A program made the position numbers and the translations under genes. Shown piece after piece: positions 35,805 to 43,250 of a stretch of 64,000 bases of DNA. Origin of the DNA: Micromonospora coxensis (lineage in GTDB: Bacteria; Actinomycetota; Actinomycetes; Mycobacteriales; Micromonosporaceae). The notes below the pieces were generated by a model. It ran no database searches, was not told where the DNA came from, and saw only the letters and a program-made list of their open reading frames with translations. The first letter of the stretch is position 1. Each line of letters opens with the position of its first letter. The stretch is taken from the NCBI RefSeq assembly GCF_900090295.1, contig NZ_LT607753.1, forward strand, positions 372,001 through 436,000, in the 5' to 3' direction.

Positions 35805-35963
35805 TCCACCTCGGCGCGCGCCGCAGGTACTGAACCCCGCATGCTGCGGTCCTCGATGAACGGTGCCCGGCTGGCCTGCCGGATCGACGGCCACCGTCCC
35901 GACGGACGGCCGGGTGCCCAGCGACGCGCAGAGCGCTGTTCACTGCGCCTGGGTGGGCAGCAG

Positions 35964-36004
35964 GGGTGTTCCGCCCGGCCGGGTCCCGGCCGGGCGGAAC
36001 ACCC
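35964..36004. terminator. 20-bp perfect hairpin between subtilase and GH43
   Basis: Arms GGGTGTTCCGCCCGGCCGGG and its exact complement around a single T, 14 bases past the stop of the leftward GH43 gene; probably works for both convergent genes. Confidence 0.78.
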
Positions 36005-36018
36005 GGTGCGTGTTGCCG

Positions 36019-37479
36019 TCAGCGCCGGACGATGTCGAACCGGTCCAGGTTGATCAGGTAGCCGCCGTCGCCCTCGAAGGTGAGGGTGACGCGCTGCTTC
36101 GTGCCGGCCTTGAGGTCGACGTCGGCGGTGACGGTACGCCAGGCTGTCCAGCCGCCGGTGCCGGCGGCGGTCGTGGCACCGACCTGCGTCTGGCCCTGCT
36201 CGACGCCGATCCGGCCGCCTGCCGCCGCCGATGCGTAGCGGAAGGTCATCTGGTGGCGTCCGGTGGCGGTGATGTCCACCTCGTAGCTGACCGAGGAGCC
36301 GTCGGTGAGGTACCCGATGCTGCGCCCGTCGGCGCCGGCGGTGGTCTCGATGCGGACGCCGCCCGTCTGCGAGGTGAAGTCCTCGGCCTGGATCCGGCCG
36401 GGGGCGCCTGGCGGGGTGCCGCCGTCCGGCGAGGTCACCTTGTTCACCCCCGTCGTGGTGTGCACGACCTTCTTCAGGCCGCCGTCGGTCCGGAAGTGCA
36501 GGTAGTCCACCGAGGCGTTGCGGCGGTATCCGGCACCGGGCTCGCCGGCGGCGTTGGTGTAGTTGCCGACGTGGTAGAAGTAGTACCACTTGTCGGCGTA
36601 CCGGATGATCGAGTGGTGGTCCTGCGCCCCGGCCGGCTTCGGTCCGACCGCTCCCTTGAGCTGGCCCGCGCCGCCGAACGGCCCGTACGGTGAGCTGCCG
36701 GTGGCCCAGAAGCCCTGATCGGTCTCGCCCTGCCAGTCGGTGTAGGTGAAGTAGTACGTGGTGCCCTTCTTGAAGACGAAGATGCCCTCCTTGTGGTTCG
36801 TCGCGCCGTAGTCGACCGCTCTCGGGCTCTCCGCCAGTTCGGTCATGTTGCTCTTGAGCTTGGCGACATACGGGATGTGCTTGGTGTGCCCGCCTTCGTT
36901 CTTCCAGCCGCTCCAGTACAGGTAGTAGTTGCTGCCGTCCTGCAGGACCATCGGGTCGATCCCGGAGATGTCCGGGATGTGGCGGCCGCTGTCGGCGAAC
37001 GGCCCCGCCGGGCTGTTCGCGGTGGCCACACCGATCCGCCAGGTCCCGTTCTTGTCCTTGTGCGGGTAGAACAGGTAGTTCGTCGTGCCCTTGCGGGCCG
37101 CGCCCGGCGCCCACATGTAGCCGCGCGAACCCCAGCTGACGTCTCGGGAGTGCAGGATCTCGCCGTGGTCGGTCCAGTTGACCATGTCGGTGGAGGAGAA
37201 GACGTGGTAGCCGTCCATCCCTGAGTAGTTCGTCGAGGAGTCGATCGGCGGTCGGTCCTGGGAGGTGTACATCCACACCCTGCCGTCCCACACGTGGACA
37301 TCCGGATCGGCGCCTCTGATGTTCTTCACGATCGGGTTGCCGGAGGTGACCGCGGCGGCGGTGCTGGTCTTGGGGGCCTGCTGCTGATCGGCGCTGGCGG
37401 AGGTGATGCCGGCGACCGCCATCCCGAACACGGTGACGGCGCCGACGGCTGCGGCGAGCAGCCTCCTTCTACTGGGCAC
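36019..37479 (-). CDS. Secreted GH43-family glycosidase with C-terminal CBM6
   Basis: A 486-residue exported protein. Signal peptide about 1-32 (ending TSASADQ). The five-bladed propeller begins NIRGADPDVHVWDGRVWMYT, where the Asp is the catalytic base of GH43, followed by GYMWAPGA, DISGIDPMVL and KEGIFVFKKG, the Glu being the likely acid. Residues about 360-486 form a CBM6 (RIQAEDFTSQTGGVRIE ... YLINLDRFDIVR). Expected to act on arabinan, xylan or galactan side chains; exact substrate unknown. GTG at 37479 has AAGGAG eight bases upstream. Promoter site e lies 75 bases upstream. Confidence 0.85.
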   Translation of the reverse strand: MPSRRRLLAAAVGAVTVFGMAVAGITSASADQQQAPKTSTAAAVTSGNPIVKNIRGADPDVHVWDGRVWMYTSQDRPPIDSSTNYSGMDGYHVFSSTDMVNWTDHGEILHSRDVSWGSRGYMWAPGAARKGTTNYLFYPHKDKNGTWRIGVATANSPAGPFADSGRHIPDISGIDPMVLQDGSNYYLYWSGWKNEGGHTKHIPYVAKLKSNMTELAESPRAVDYGATNHKEGIFVFKKGTTYYFTYTDWQGETDQGFWATGSSPYGPFGGAGQLKGAVGPKPAGAQDHHSIIRYADKWYYFYHVGNYTNAAGEPGAGYRRNASVDYLHFRTDGGLKKVVHTTTGVNKVTSPDGGTPPGAPGRIQAEDFTSQTGGVRIETTAGADGRSIGYLTDGSSVSYEVDITATGRHQMTFRYASAAAGGRIGVEQGQTQVGATTAAGTGGWTAWRTVTADVDLKAGTKQRVTLTFEGDGGYLINLDRFDIVRR

Positions 37480-37553
37480 TACGGAACTCCTTCTGGGGCC
37501 ACTGGCCTCGCCGACTCGATGAACCGGCACGGCGTCGCTGTTGACAGTGGGGG

Positions 37554-37581
37554 AACACTCTCCAACCGCGCGGGCGGTTTC
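37554..37581 (-). promoter_or_regulatory. GAAACC-N17-GTGTT promoter, site e
   Basis: Minus-strand GAAACC and GTGTT with a 17-base spacer, 75 bases before the GH43 start. The last -10 base differs from GTGTC. Confidence 0.65.
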
Positions 37582-37786
37582 ATCGCGCGCAGTTTCCCGT
37601 CATTGGTGGCCCGGCCCGGTAACACGACGCGCGCCCGCTCCCGCAGGGTCGGGTCCCGCTGCGCTCGCAGAATCGAGCAGGTCCGGCAGCGGTGCCGTGC
37701 CGTCCACGCCGGCCGCGGGCGACGCCCAGCAGGAGTGACGGTGGACGGCTTCGCCGCGGCAGCGCTGCATCCGACGTTTCTGCGAC

Positions 37787-37814
37787 GAAACCTGGACCGA
37801 GGACGCGGGGTGTC
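37787..37814 (+). promoter_or_regulatory. GAAACC-N17-GTGTC promoter, site f
   Basis: Plus-strand GAAACC and GTGTC with a 17-base spacer, 63 bases before the beta-helix gene at 37877; the only plus-strand copy found. Confidence 0.7.
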
Positions 37815-37876
37815 CCTTGTCGATCGGCGCTTCCGCCGACCTGCGGAATCCGGACGAGTCCTGAGGAGACACGACG

Positions 37877-39187
37877 ATGTCACGACGATCCTGGCGTCAG
37901 CTGGCAATTGCCGGCCTGGTGGTGGCTGCGGGTGGTGGGGCGTGGGCGGTGGTCCCGAGCGCCTCCGCCGACGACGCCCCGCGCATCACGCAGCTCGCCG
38001 GTGTCACCGAGGGCGCCACGCTGAGCGGCACGGCCCGGATCGAGGCGCGCACCAGCGGCACGGTCGACCGGGTGGAGTTCTCGCTCTCCGGGGCACGCAC
38101 GGTGACCTGGACCGAACGGCAGGCGCCCTGGTACTTCCTGGGCAACAACGGCACGATCGTGCCGGGCTGGGACGCGGCTACCGCGCCGGACGGCGCGTAC
38201 ACGCTGGCAGTGCGGGCGATCGGCCCCGGCGGCACCTCCCAGCAGACGGTACGGTTCACGGTCGGCCAGCAGCCCGGCAAGCCGGCGCCGACGCCGGCCC
38301 CGACGCCGACGACCGGCGGCCTCGCGAGCACGGCGAACCCGTCGGTCAGCAACGGGGTGGCGACGTTCACCGCGAACAAGACCATCGGCAAGCTGTCCGT
38401 ACCGGACTCCTGGACGGAGATCGTGATCGGCGCGGGAGTGACCCTGAAGGGCAACTTCTTCATCCCCGCCAACCGCACGAAGGCGTTGACGATCAACGGC
38501 CGGGACAAACAGACGTCGCAGTTGACCGGCGACGGCCCGCACGTCAAGGACTACGCCCGGGCCGGCGTGACCACCGAAGCGAAGATCAAGCTGACCCTGC
38601 GCAACTACACCTCGGTCAACCCGCGCTTCTACCACATGTGGGCCAGGCAGGCGCAGGTCGTCATGTCGGGCATGCGCTACATCGACAACCGGGACCTGGG
38701 CAGCAACAACTCCGACGGCTTCAGCGGCGGCGACAACTCGCTGATCGAGAACACCTTCATCGACACCTGGGACGACTCCGCCAAGCTCTACACGGGCGAC
38801 CTCACCATCCGGGACACCACGATCGTGCACAACCGCAACGGCGCGCCGATCCAGATGGCCTGGGGCGACTACGGGCAGGGCACCGCGATCCTGGACGGGT
38901 TGACCGTCATCTCCAACTCACCCGACATCTACAACCTGGGCGTCTTCTCCTGGGCCGGCGGCACGAAGGCCGACACCCGGACGATCAAGATCGTCGGTGA
39001 CGGATTCACCCGCAAGGTCAACCCCGGCATGGTCGAGGCGCCGCTCTACGCGTTCAGGGACGGCGTGAAGAACAAGACCATCCGGGTCGAGGGCGGCGAT
39101 TGCTCGGTGGTGCGCAGCACCTCCGCCAACACCTTCCAGGGCGCCAACACCTCCGGCAACAAGGTTGTCGTCACCGGCTGCAAGTGA
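37877..39187 (+). CDS. Secreted parallel beta-helix protein with N-terminal Ig-like domain, copy B
   Basis: A 436-residue exported protein with the same layout as copy A at 23969: signal peptide about 1-33 (ending SASADDAP), Ig-like domain (about 35-128), Pro/Thr linker, then a beta-helix. The segments NNSDGFSGGDNSLIENTFID and DTWDDSAKLYTGDLTIRDT are nearly unchanged between copies, so the Asp-containing presumed active site is under selection. Likely polysaccharide hydrolase or lyase of the GH28/GH49 type. GGAG lies upstream of the ATG; promoter site f drives it and a 15-bp terminator follows. Confidence 0.7.
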   Translation: MSRRSWRQLAIAGLVVAAGGGAWAVVPSASADDAPRITQLAGVTEGATLSGTARIEARTSGTVDRVEFSLSGARTVTWTERQAPWYFLGNNGTIVPGWDAATAPDGAYTLAVRAIGPGGTSQQTVRFTVGQQPGKPAPTPAPTPTTGGLASTANPSVSNGVATFTANKTIGKLSVPDSWTEIVIGAGVTLKGNFFIPANRTKALTINGRDKQTSQLTGDGPHVKDYARAGVTTEAKIKLTLRNYTSVNPRFYHMWARQAQVVMSGMRYIDNRDLGSNNSDGFSGGDNSLIENTFIDTWDDSAKLYTGDLTIRDTTIVHNRNGAPIQMAWGDYGQGTAILDGLTVISNSPDIYNLGVFSWAGGTKADTRTIKIVGDGFTRKVNPGMVEAPLYAFRDGVKNKTIRVEGGDCSVVRSTSANTFQGANTSGNKVVVTGCK

Positions 39188-39197
39188 CGGCATCCCA

Positions 39198-39233
39198 GGG
39201 TGCGGAGCCGGGACGTCGCCCGGCTCCGCACCC
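39198..39233 (+). terminator. Terminator after beta-helix gene copy B
   Basis: A 15-bp perfect stem (GGGTGCGGAGCCGGG and CCCGGCTCCGCACCC) with a 6-base loop, 11 bases past the stop. Confidence 0.75.
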
Positions 39234-39365
39234 GGGTAACACCACCGTCCCCGCCCTCCGCAGTCCGACGCGTACGGCGCATGCGGCTGGACGGGAGATC
39301 TCGTTCGTGACTGCCTTCCGTGACCGCGGCGGGCATCGACACAAGCATGGGCAGGAGTGACAGGC

Positions 39366-40643
39366 ATGGCGACGAGCAGCAAGCGATGGACAACCGCAGC
39401 AGGTTTCGCCGCGGCGGCGACCGCGATGGTGGCGGGCATCTGGATACTGGGACCGCAGGCCTCCGCCGACGAGACCCTCCAGGTCACGGGGCTGACGGGA
39501 GTCCCCGCGGGCGGGGTAGTCAGCGGAAGGGTGGCGATAGAGGCGAAGGTCGACGGCCGGCCCGACAGCGTGGTGTTCCACCTCGACGGCGCGGCGGACC
39601 TCACCCGGACCGAACGCGTCGCACCGTACTTCTTCGGTGGCGACAACGACGGGTCGCCCTTCGGATGGGACAGCCGGACGGTGTCCGAGGGGACGTACAC
39701 CCTGACCGCTGTCGCCAGCAGGGGATCCACCACGGCCAGCCGCAGCGTCACGTTCACCGTCGACCAGGACGGCCGCAGGCCCCCGGCTCCTCCCACCACG
39801 CCGGCTCCCACAGACCCGAGCAAGCCGAAGCTGTGGGTGACCTCCGACATGAGCGAGCCGGGCGGCGAGACCGACGCCGACGACATCTCGGCCCTGGCGG
39901 CCCTGAGCGTGTACGCCTCGAAGTTCTCGCTGGCCTCGGTCGTGGTCGGCGGTGAGCAGCGGATCACCGACTGCGCCGGGGCGATGACGCACGCGCGGAA
40001 CGCCTACGGGGCGTACCTGAAGAACCTGGCACTGTCCTCGACCTGCGGTCTCCAGGGCGGCTTCACCACCTGCACCGCGTCCAACCCGTGGGTGAAGAAC
40101 CCACCGGCCACCGTCAAGGCACTGATCGAGGCCGTGCGTGCCGGCGGCCTGACCGTGCTCAACTGGGGGCCGATGACCGAGTCCGCCGGCGCGGCCTGCT
40201 GGCTGGAGCACAACGCCCCGCAGGACCTCGCGAAGCTCTCCATCGTCAGTCACTGGACGGTCACCAGTCCGGGCTTCCCGATCGACCCGAACTGCGGGCC
40301 CGACCGTTCCGCCTGCGAGTACGTACACGAGTTGGCCGGCAAGAACAAGATCAAGCTGATCGAGCTCGGTGCCGCCGGGCAGAAGTTCATCAACACCGCC
40401 CGCGGCGCGTGCGACGCTAACGTGACCATCCCGAAGAAGGGCCTGGGCGTCCACCTGAACGCCAAGTACGCCGGCATCACGCCCGACTTCTCCGACTCGA
40501 TCACCTTCCTGGTCTTCCTGCACGGCGGGATCGCCGACTACGACACCAGCGGCAAGGGCGACGCCAACTTCGACAAGGCGTACGACCGGGTCTGCGCCCA
40601 GGCACCCGCGATCTTCGACGACCTGCGCGCCGCCGCGAAGTGA
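39366..40643 (+). CDS. Secreted nucleoside-hydrolase-like protein (DUF1593-type) with Ig-like domain, copy B
   Basis: A 425-residue exported protein: signal peptide about 1-36 (ending PQASADETL), an Ig-like domain (about 38-125) related to those of the beta-helix proteins, a Pro/Thr linker, then a nucleoside-hydrolase-like domain (about 150-425) paralogous to the protein at 22843. PKLWVTSDMSEPGGETDADD has the Asp-rich metal motif and LTVLNWGPMTESAGAA and KLIELGAAGQKFINTARGAC are shared. AGGAG is eight bases before the ATG at 39366. It lies 180 bases after the beta-helix gene but beyond a terminator; no GAAACC element was found directly before it. Confidence 0.72.
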   Translation: MATSSKRWTTAAGFAAAATAMVAGIWILGPQASADETLQVTGLTGVPAGGVVSGRVAIEAKVDGRPDSVVFHLDGAADLTRTERVAPYFFGGDNDGSPFGWDSRTVSEGTYTLTAVASRGSTTASRSVTFTVDQDGRRPPAPPTTPAPTDPSKPKLWVTSDMSEPGGETDADDISALAALSVYASKFSLASVVVGGEQRITDCAGAMTHARNAYGAYLKNLALSSTCGLQGGFTTCTASNPWVKNPPATVKALIEAVRAGGLTVLNWGPMTESAGAACWLEHNAPQDLAKLSIVSHWTVTSPGFPIDPNCGPDRSACEYVHELAGKNKIKLIELGAAGQKFINTARGACDANVTIPKKGLGVHLNAKYAGITPDFSDSITFLVFLHGGIADYDTSGKGDANFDKAYDRVCAQAPAIFDDLRAAAK

Positions 40644-40652
40644 GCCGCACGG

Positions 40653-40681
40653 GCCGGGCCGGTTGGACGCGCCGGCCCGGC
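40653..40681 (+). terminator. Hairpin after nucleoside-hydrolase-like gene copy B
   Basis: A 10-bp stem (GCCGGGCCGG and CCGGCCCGGC) with a 9-base loop just after the stop codon. Confidence 0.6.
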
Positions 40682-40709
40682 CGGTCGACGAGCTGCATCC
40701 GGCCAACCG

Positions 40710-40737
40710 CCCGGCCGACGAGGAACCGTCGGCCGGG
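40710..40737 (-). terminator. Hairpin after secreted unknown gene 40750
   Basis: An 11-bp stem (CCCGGCCGACG and CGTCGGCCGGG) with a 6-base loop, 12 bases beyond the stop of the leftward gene. Confidence 0.65.
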
Positions 40738-40749
40738 CGGGGCCCGTCT

Positions 40750-41658
40750 TCACTTCAGTGTGTTGATGACGTCCTGCAGACGGCCGGCACTACGTGAGAA
40801 GGCCTTGTCGTTGCGCAGGCGGTGCGGCTGGTACTCCTTGCCGAGCCCGCCGAAGGTCTCGATGGCGCCGTTGTGTCCACGTGCGATCTTCTGACCGTTG
40901 GCTACCCGATCGAGCATCATCGTCACGATGTCGGCCGAGATGCCACCGGCTGCGACGACCAACTTTCGGAGGTTCTCGCTCCAGTTGCGGCCGTACTCGT
41001 CGTCGATGTGCGCCTCGGCCGCGAAGAACGGGCGGTAGAGCGTCGAGCCGAGTGCCATCGCGGTGTACATCTCGAAGTAGCTGATCGCGCCGTCACCCGG
41101 CAGCAGGCCTCTGCCGCCGTGGTCGGTGGAGACCGTGGCCACGATGGAGCTGAGGTGGGTGCGCAGGGCGTCCTTCTGCGTGGCGCTGAGCCCGGGGTGG
41201 CCGTTGACGCCCGGCTCTGTGCCGGTGACGATCGCGATGTACCGGTACGCGTGGTTGGCCTCGAACTGTGACAGCCCGGAGACCATGTACAGCCGCCCCT
41301 GGGGAGTGTTCTTGCTGGTGACCGGCCCCAGTGGGGTCGTGGGCGCCTTTGTCGTCGCGGCGGAATCGGGTCTGCTCGGCGCGTTGGAGGCCGAGGCGCT
41401 GCTGGTGCGCTGCGTGGGCGAGGCGCTCGGGACGCTGACCGAGGCTGACGTGATCGGGTTCGCCGCGGTGGCCGGGGGCTTCGTGGACGGGGCCACGGTG
41501 ACCCGGGTGTCGCCCGGTTCGCACCCGCCGCTCGCCCCGCCGAGGGCGGCGATCACCATCAGCGCGGCGACCCGCGATCGCCGTCGGACGGTCCACGCGA
41601 CGTCGGCCCTGCTGACGGGGCTGGGCGGCCGGTTCTGATTCTGGCGTTGAAGGTTCAC
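40750..41658 (-). CDS. Exported protein of unknown function, probably leaderless mRNA
   Basis: About 302 residues from GTG 41658. After a basic N-terminal stretch a hydrophobic segment (RVAALMVIAALGGASGGC) suggests an exported, possibly lipid-modified protein although the lipobox is weak. A Ser/Thr/Pro-rich linker leads to a compact domain (about 130-302) with YRYIAIVTGTEPGVNGHPG, GDGAISYFEMYTAMALGSTL and EYGRNWSENLRKLVVAAGG; no family is recognised. The GTG is only six bases beyond the -10 of promoter site k, so the transcript is probably leaderless. A longer frame upstream would run through the promoter and is rejected. Confidence 0.6.
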   Translation of the reverse strand: MNLQRQNQNRPPSPVSRADVAWTVRRRSRVAALMVIAALGGASGGCEPGDTRVTVAPSTKPPATAANPITSASVSVPSASPTQRTSSASASNAPSRPDSAATTKAPTTPLGPVTSKNTPQGRLYMVSGLSQFEANHAYRYIAIVTGTEPGVNGHPGLSATQKDALRTHLSSIVATVSTDHGGRGLLPGDGAISYFEMYTAMALGSTLYRPFFAAEAHIDDEYGRNWSENLRKLVVAAGGISADIVTMMLDRVANGQKIARGHNGAIETFGGLGKEYQPHRLRNDKAFSRSAGRLQDVINTLK

Positions 41659-41664
41659 ACAGAT

Positions 41665-41692
41665 GGCACTCCGCACGCCCGCGCCAGGTTTC
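41665..41692 (-). promoter_or_regulatory. GAAACC-N17-GTGCC promoter, site k
   Basis: Minus-strand GAAACC and GTGCC with a 17-base spacer, between the GerMN gene of cassette 2 and the unknown exported gene; start codon six bases after the -10. The same string GCGCCAGGTTTCAC (plus strand) recurs at the orphan site near 59313. Confidence 0.6.
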
Positions 41693-41728
41693 ACGTCTCG
41701 TCCACGCGGGAGGGGGCCGAGCGGGTCG

Positions 41729-42508
41729 TCAGTCGGGAACCTGATCGTGGAGTATGCCGACGTAGAAGGCTCGCTGGTCGCCGCGGACGGAGAACCGTGC
41801 CTGCGTGATCCAGCCGAACTGTTCCAGGGTGCGGCGCATCGGTTCCAGCAGCTTGGTCTTCTCGCAGCTGTCGTCCGGGGCCAGGATGCCGTCGAGATCG
41901 GTGAAGTCCGCCCGCGCGTTCGTCCCGTCCAGCTTCAGGTAGCGGAAGCGGTGGGCGTCACCGTCGAAGGCGCTGGTCAGGCCCGCCGCGCGATCGGCGG
42001 GCGTGGGGCCGTCGAGCAGCGCCCGCAGGGCCTCTCTGGCGACGCTGCGGGCCGGGACCTCCCGGGTCACCGCGACGATCTGCGGGCAGCGCTGGCCGGC
42101 CTGCTCACGGAGCAGGAACAGCTTCACCTGACGGGTGCCGATGGTCGGCTCGGTCGCCGGTTGTATCGGACCGCCGGTCTCCGTCGTCCGGGCGCTCGCC
42201 GTCGCGGTAGGTGGGACATCCGCCGGACCGGACGGCGAGGGCACCGGCGCCTGCGCGGCGGGGGCCGTCGGTGCGGGAGCGGCGAGCCGCGGCTCGCGCG
42301 TCGGTGCGGCCGTCACGCCCACGCCAACGGGAACGGCCACCATCGCCGCGGCGACCAGGCCGGCCGCGGCGACGGAGCGAACGCGGCGACGGCGTGCGCG
42401 GTGGCTCAGGTCGCCCAGGTCCGGTGGACGTGCGGTGTCGGCGGCAGTCCCGGCCATCCGGCGCAGCGCATCGCGCATCGCCTCGCCGTCCGGAATTCCG
42501 TCAGTCAC
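41729..42508 (-). CDS. GerMN-domain membrane-anchored protein (cassette 2)
   Basis: A 259-residue paralogue of the protein at 22045: Arg-rich cytoplasmic head (about 1-45), one membrane helix (about 46-65), Pro/Ala/Ser linker, then the GerMN-like domain starting near QVKLFLLREQAGQRCPQIV and containing ALRALLDGPTPADRAAGLTS. GTG 42508 was chosen by homology with the other two cassettes (all start V-[ST]-DG) and has GAGGGG six bases upstream. Divergent from the sigma factor at 42686. The tail, from DGDAHRFRYLKLDG to RAFYVGILHDQVPD, is conserved across the three copies, which argues all are functional. Confidence 0.82.
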   Translation of the reverse strand: MTDGIPDGEAMRDALRRMAGTAADTARPPDLGDLSHRARRRRVRSVAAAGLVAAAMVAVPVGVGVTAAPTREPRLAAPAPTAPAAQAPVPSPSGPADVPPTATASARTTETGGPIQPATEPTIGTRQVKLFLLREQAGQRCPQIVAVTREVPARSVAREALRALLDGPTPADRAAGLTSAFDGDAHRFRYLKLDGTNARADFTDLDGILAPDDSCEKTKLLEPMRRTLEQFGWITQARFSVRGDQRAFYVGILHDQVPD

Positions 42509-42547
42509 CGTCGTCCCCTCTGGGCGAAGCCGTCGCCACTCGACCGT

Positions 42548-42576
42548 TTGACGCTGCCGCATTAATCACATACCGT
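42548..42576 (+). promoter_or_regulatory. Conserved promoter of sigma gene, cassette 2
   Basis: TTGACG, 17 bases, TACCGT, about 110 bases before the sigma gene start. Shares CCGTTTGACG and AATCACATAC blocks with the other two cassettes. Confidence 0.7.
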
Positions 42577-42685
42577 GCGATCGTTATTTAAGCGGATGAG
42601 TACGGCAGCGTCCAGGTCGGATGGTCGCCGCACGGTTAGCGCCGACTCGGGGATGCGCACGTTGCGGCAGGTGTCGAGAGGTCCG

Positions 42686-43204
42686 ATGTCGACAGATCGG
42701 GATTTCACCGAGTTCTACCTGGCCACGTACCGTCGGCTGGTGGGTCAGCTGTTCGTGCTGACCGGTAACCGTCACGACGCTGAGGAGCTTGCTCAGGAGG
42801 CGTTCTCCCGTGCTCTGCCCCGGTGGGCGAAGATCAGCGGCTACGAGGCGCCGGAGGCGTGGGTCCGGCGGGTCGCCTTCAACCTCGCGTTCTCCCGGCG
42901 CCGTAGGGCGCTGCGCGGCGCGGCCGCCCTGCTGCGCCTCGGTGCCGATCGGTCCCACGACGACGACGGCACCGACGGTGTCGCCGTCACCGAGGCGCTG
43001 CGGGCGGTGCCGGTACGGCACCGGCAGGCACTGGTGCTGCACTATGTCGTCGACCTCCCCGTGCGGGACGTGGCTACCGAGCTGGGTGTTCCGGAGAACA
43101 CCGTCAAGACGTGGCTGCGACGGGGCCGCCAGCAGTTGCACGCGGCGCTGCGGGTAGACGAGTCGACCGGGACCAGCGAACTCCTCGCCCACCTTCGCCC
43201 CTGA
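42686..43204 (+). CDS. SigE-family RNA polymerase sigma factor (cassette 2)
   Basis: A 172-residue SigE-family sigma factor. Region 2 carries FTEFYLATYRRLVGQLFVLT and DAEELAQEAFSRALPRWAKI; region 4 carries LHYVVDLPVRDVATELGVPE and TVKTWLRRGRQQLHAAL. The copies at 60363 and 21335 are its close paralogues; cassettes 2 and 3 are most alike. The start region GTGTCGAGAGGTCCGATGTC matches cassette 1, giving confidence in the ATG. No anti-sigma factor with a zinc motif is adjacent; the divergent GerMN protein is the only conserved partner. A shared terminator separates it from the GH49-like gene. Confidence 0.9.
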   Translation: MSTDRDFTEFYLATYRRLVGQLFVLTGNRHDAEELAQEAFSRALPRWAKISGYEAPEAWVRRVAFNLAFSRRRRALRGAAALLRLGADRSHDDDGTDGVAVTEALRAVPVRHRQALVLHYVVDLPVRDVATELGVPENTVKTWLRRGRQQLHAALRVDESTGTSELLAHLRP

Positions 43205-43211
43205 GCGCAGC

Positions 43212-43245
43212 GGGTGGGGTGCGGTGTCACCGCCGCACCCCACCC
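43212..43245. terminator. Bidirectional hairpin, sigma cassette 2 / GH49-like gene
   Basis: A 13-bp perfect stem (GGGTGGGGTGCGG and CCGCACCCCACCC) with an 8-base loop fills the convergent gap. Confidence 0.7.
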
Positions 43246-43250
43246 CGCGC

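Larger units (their letters stand above)
37480..37876. other. 397-bp divergent promoter region, GH43 / beta-helix
   Basis: Contains two divergent copies of the GAAACC-N17 promoter (37554-37581 minus, 37787-37814 plus) separated by about 205 bases. No gene seen. Confidence 0.6.
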
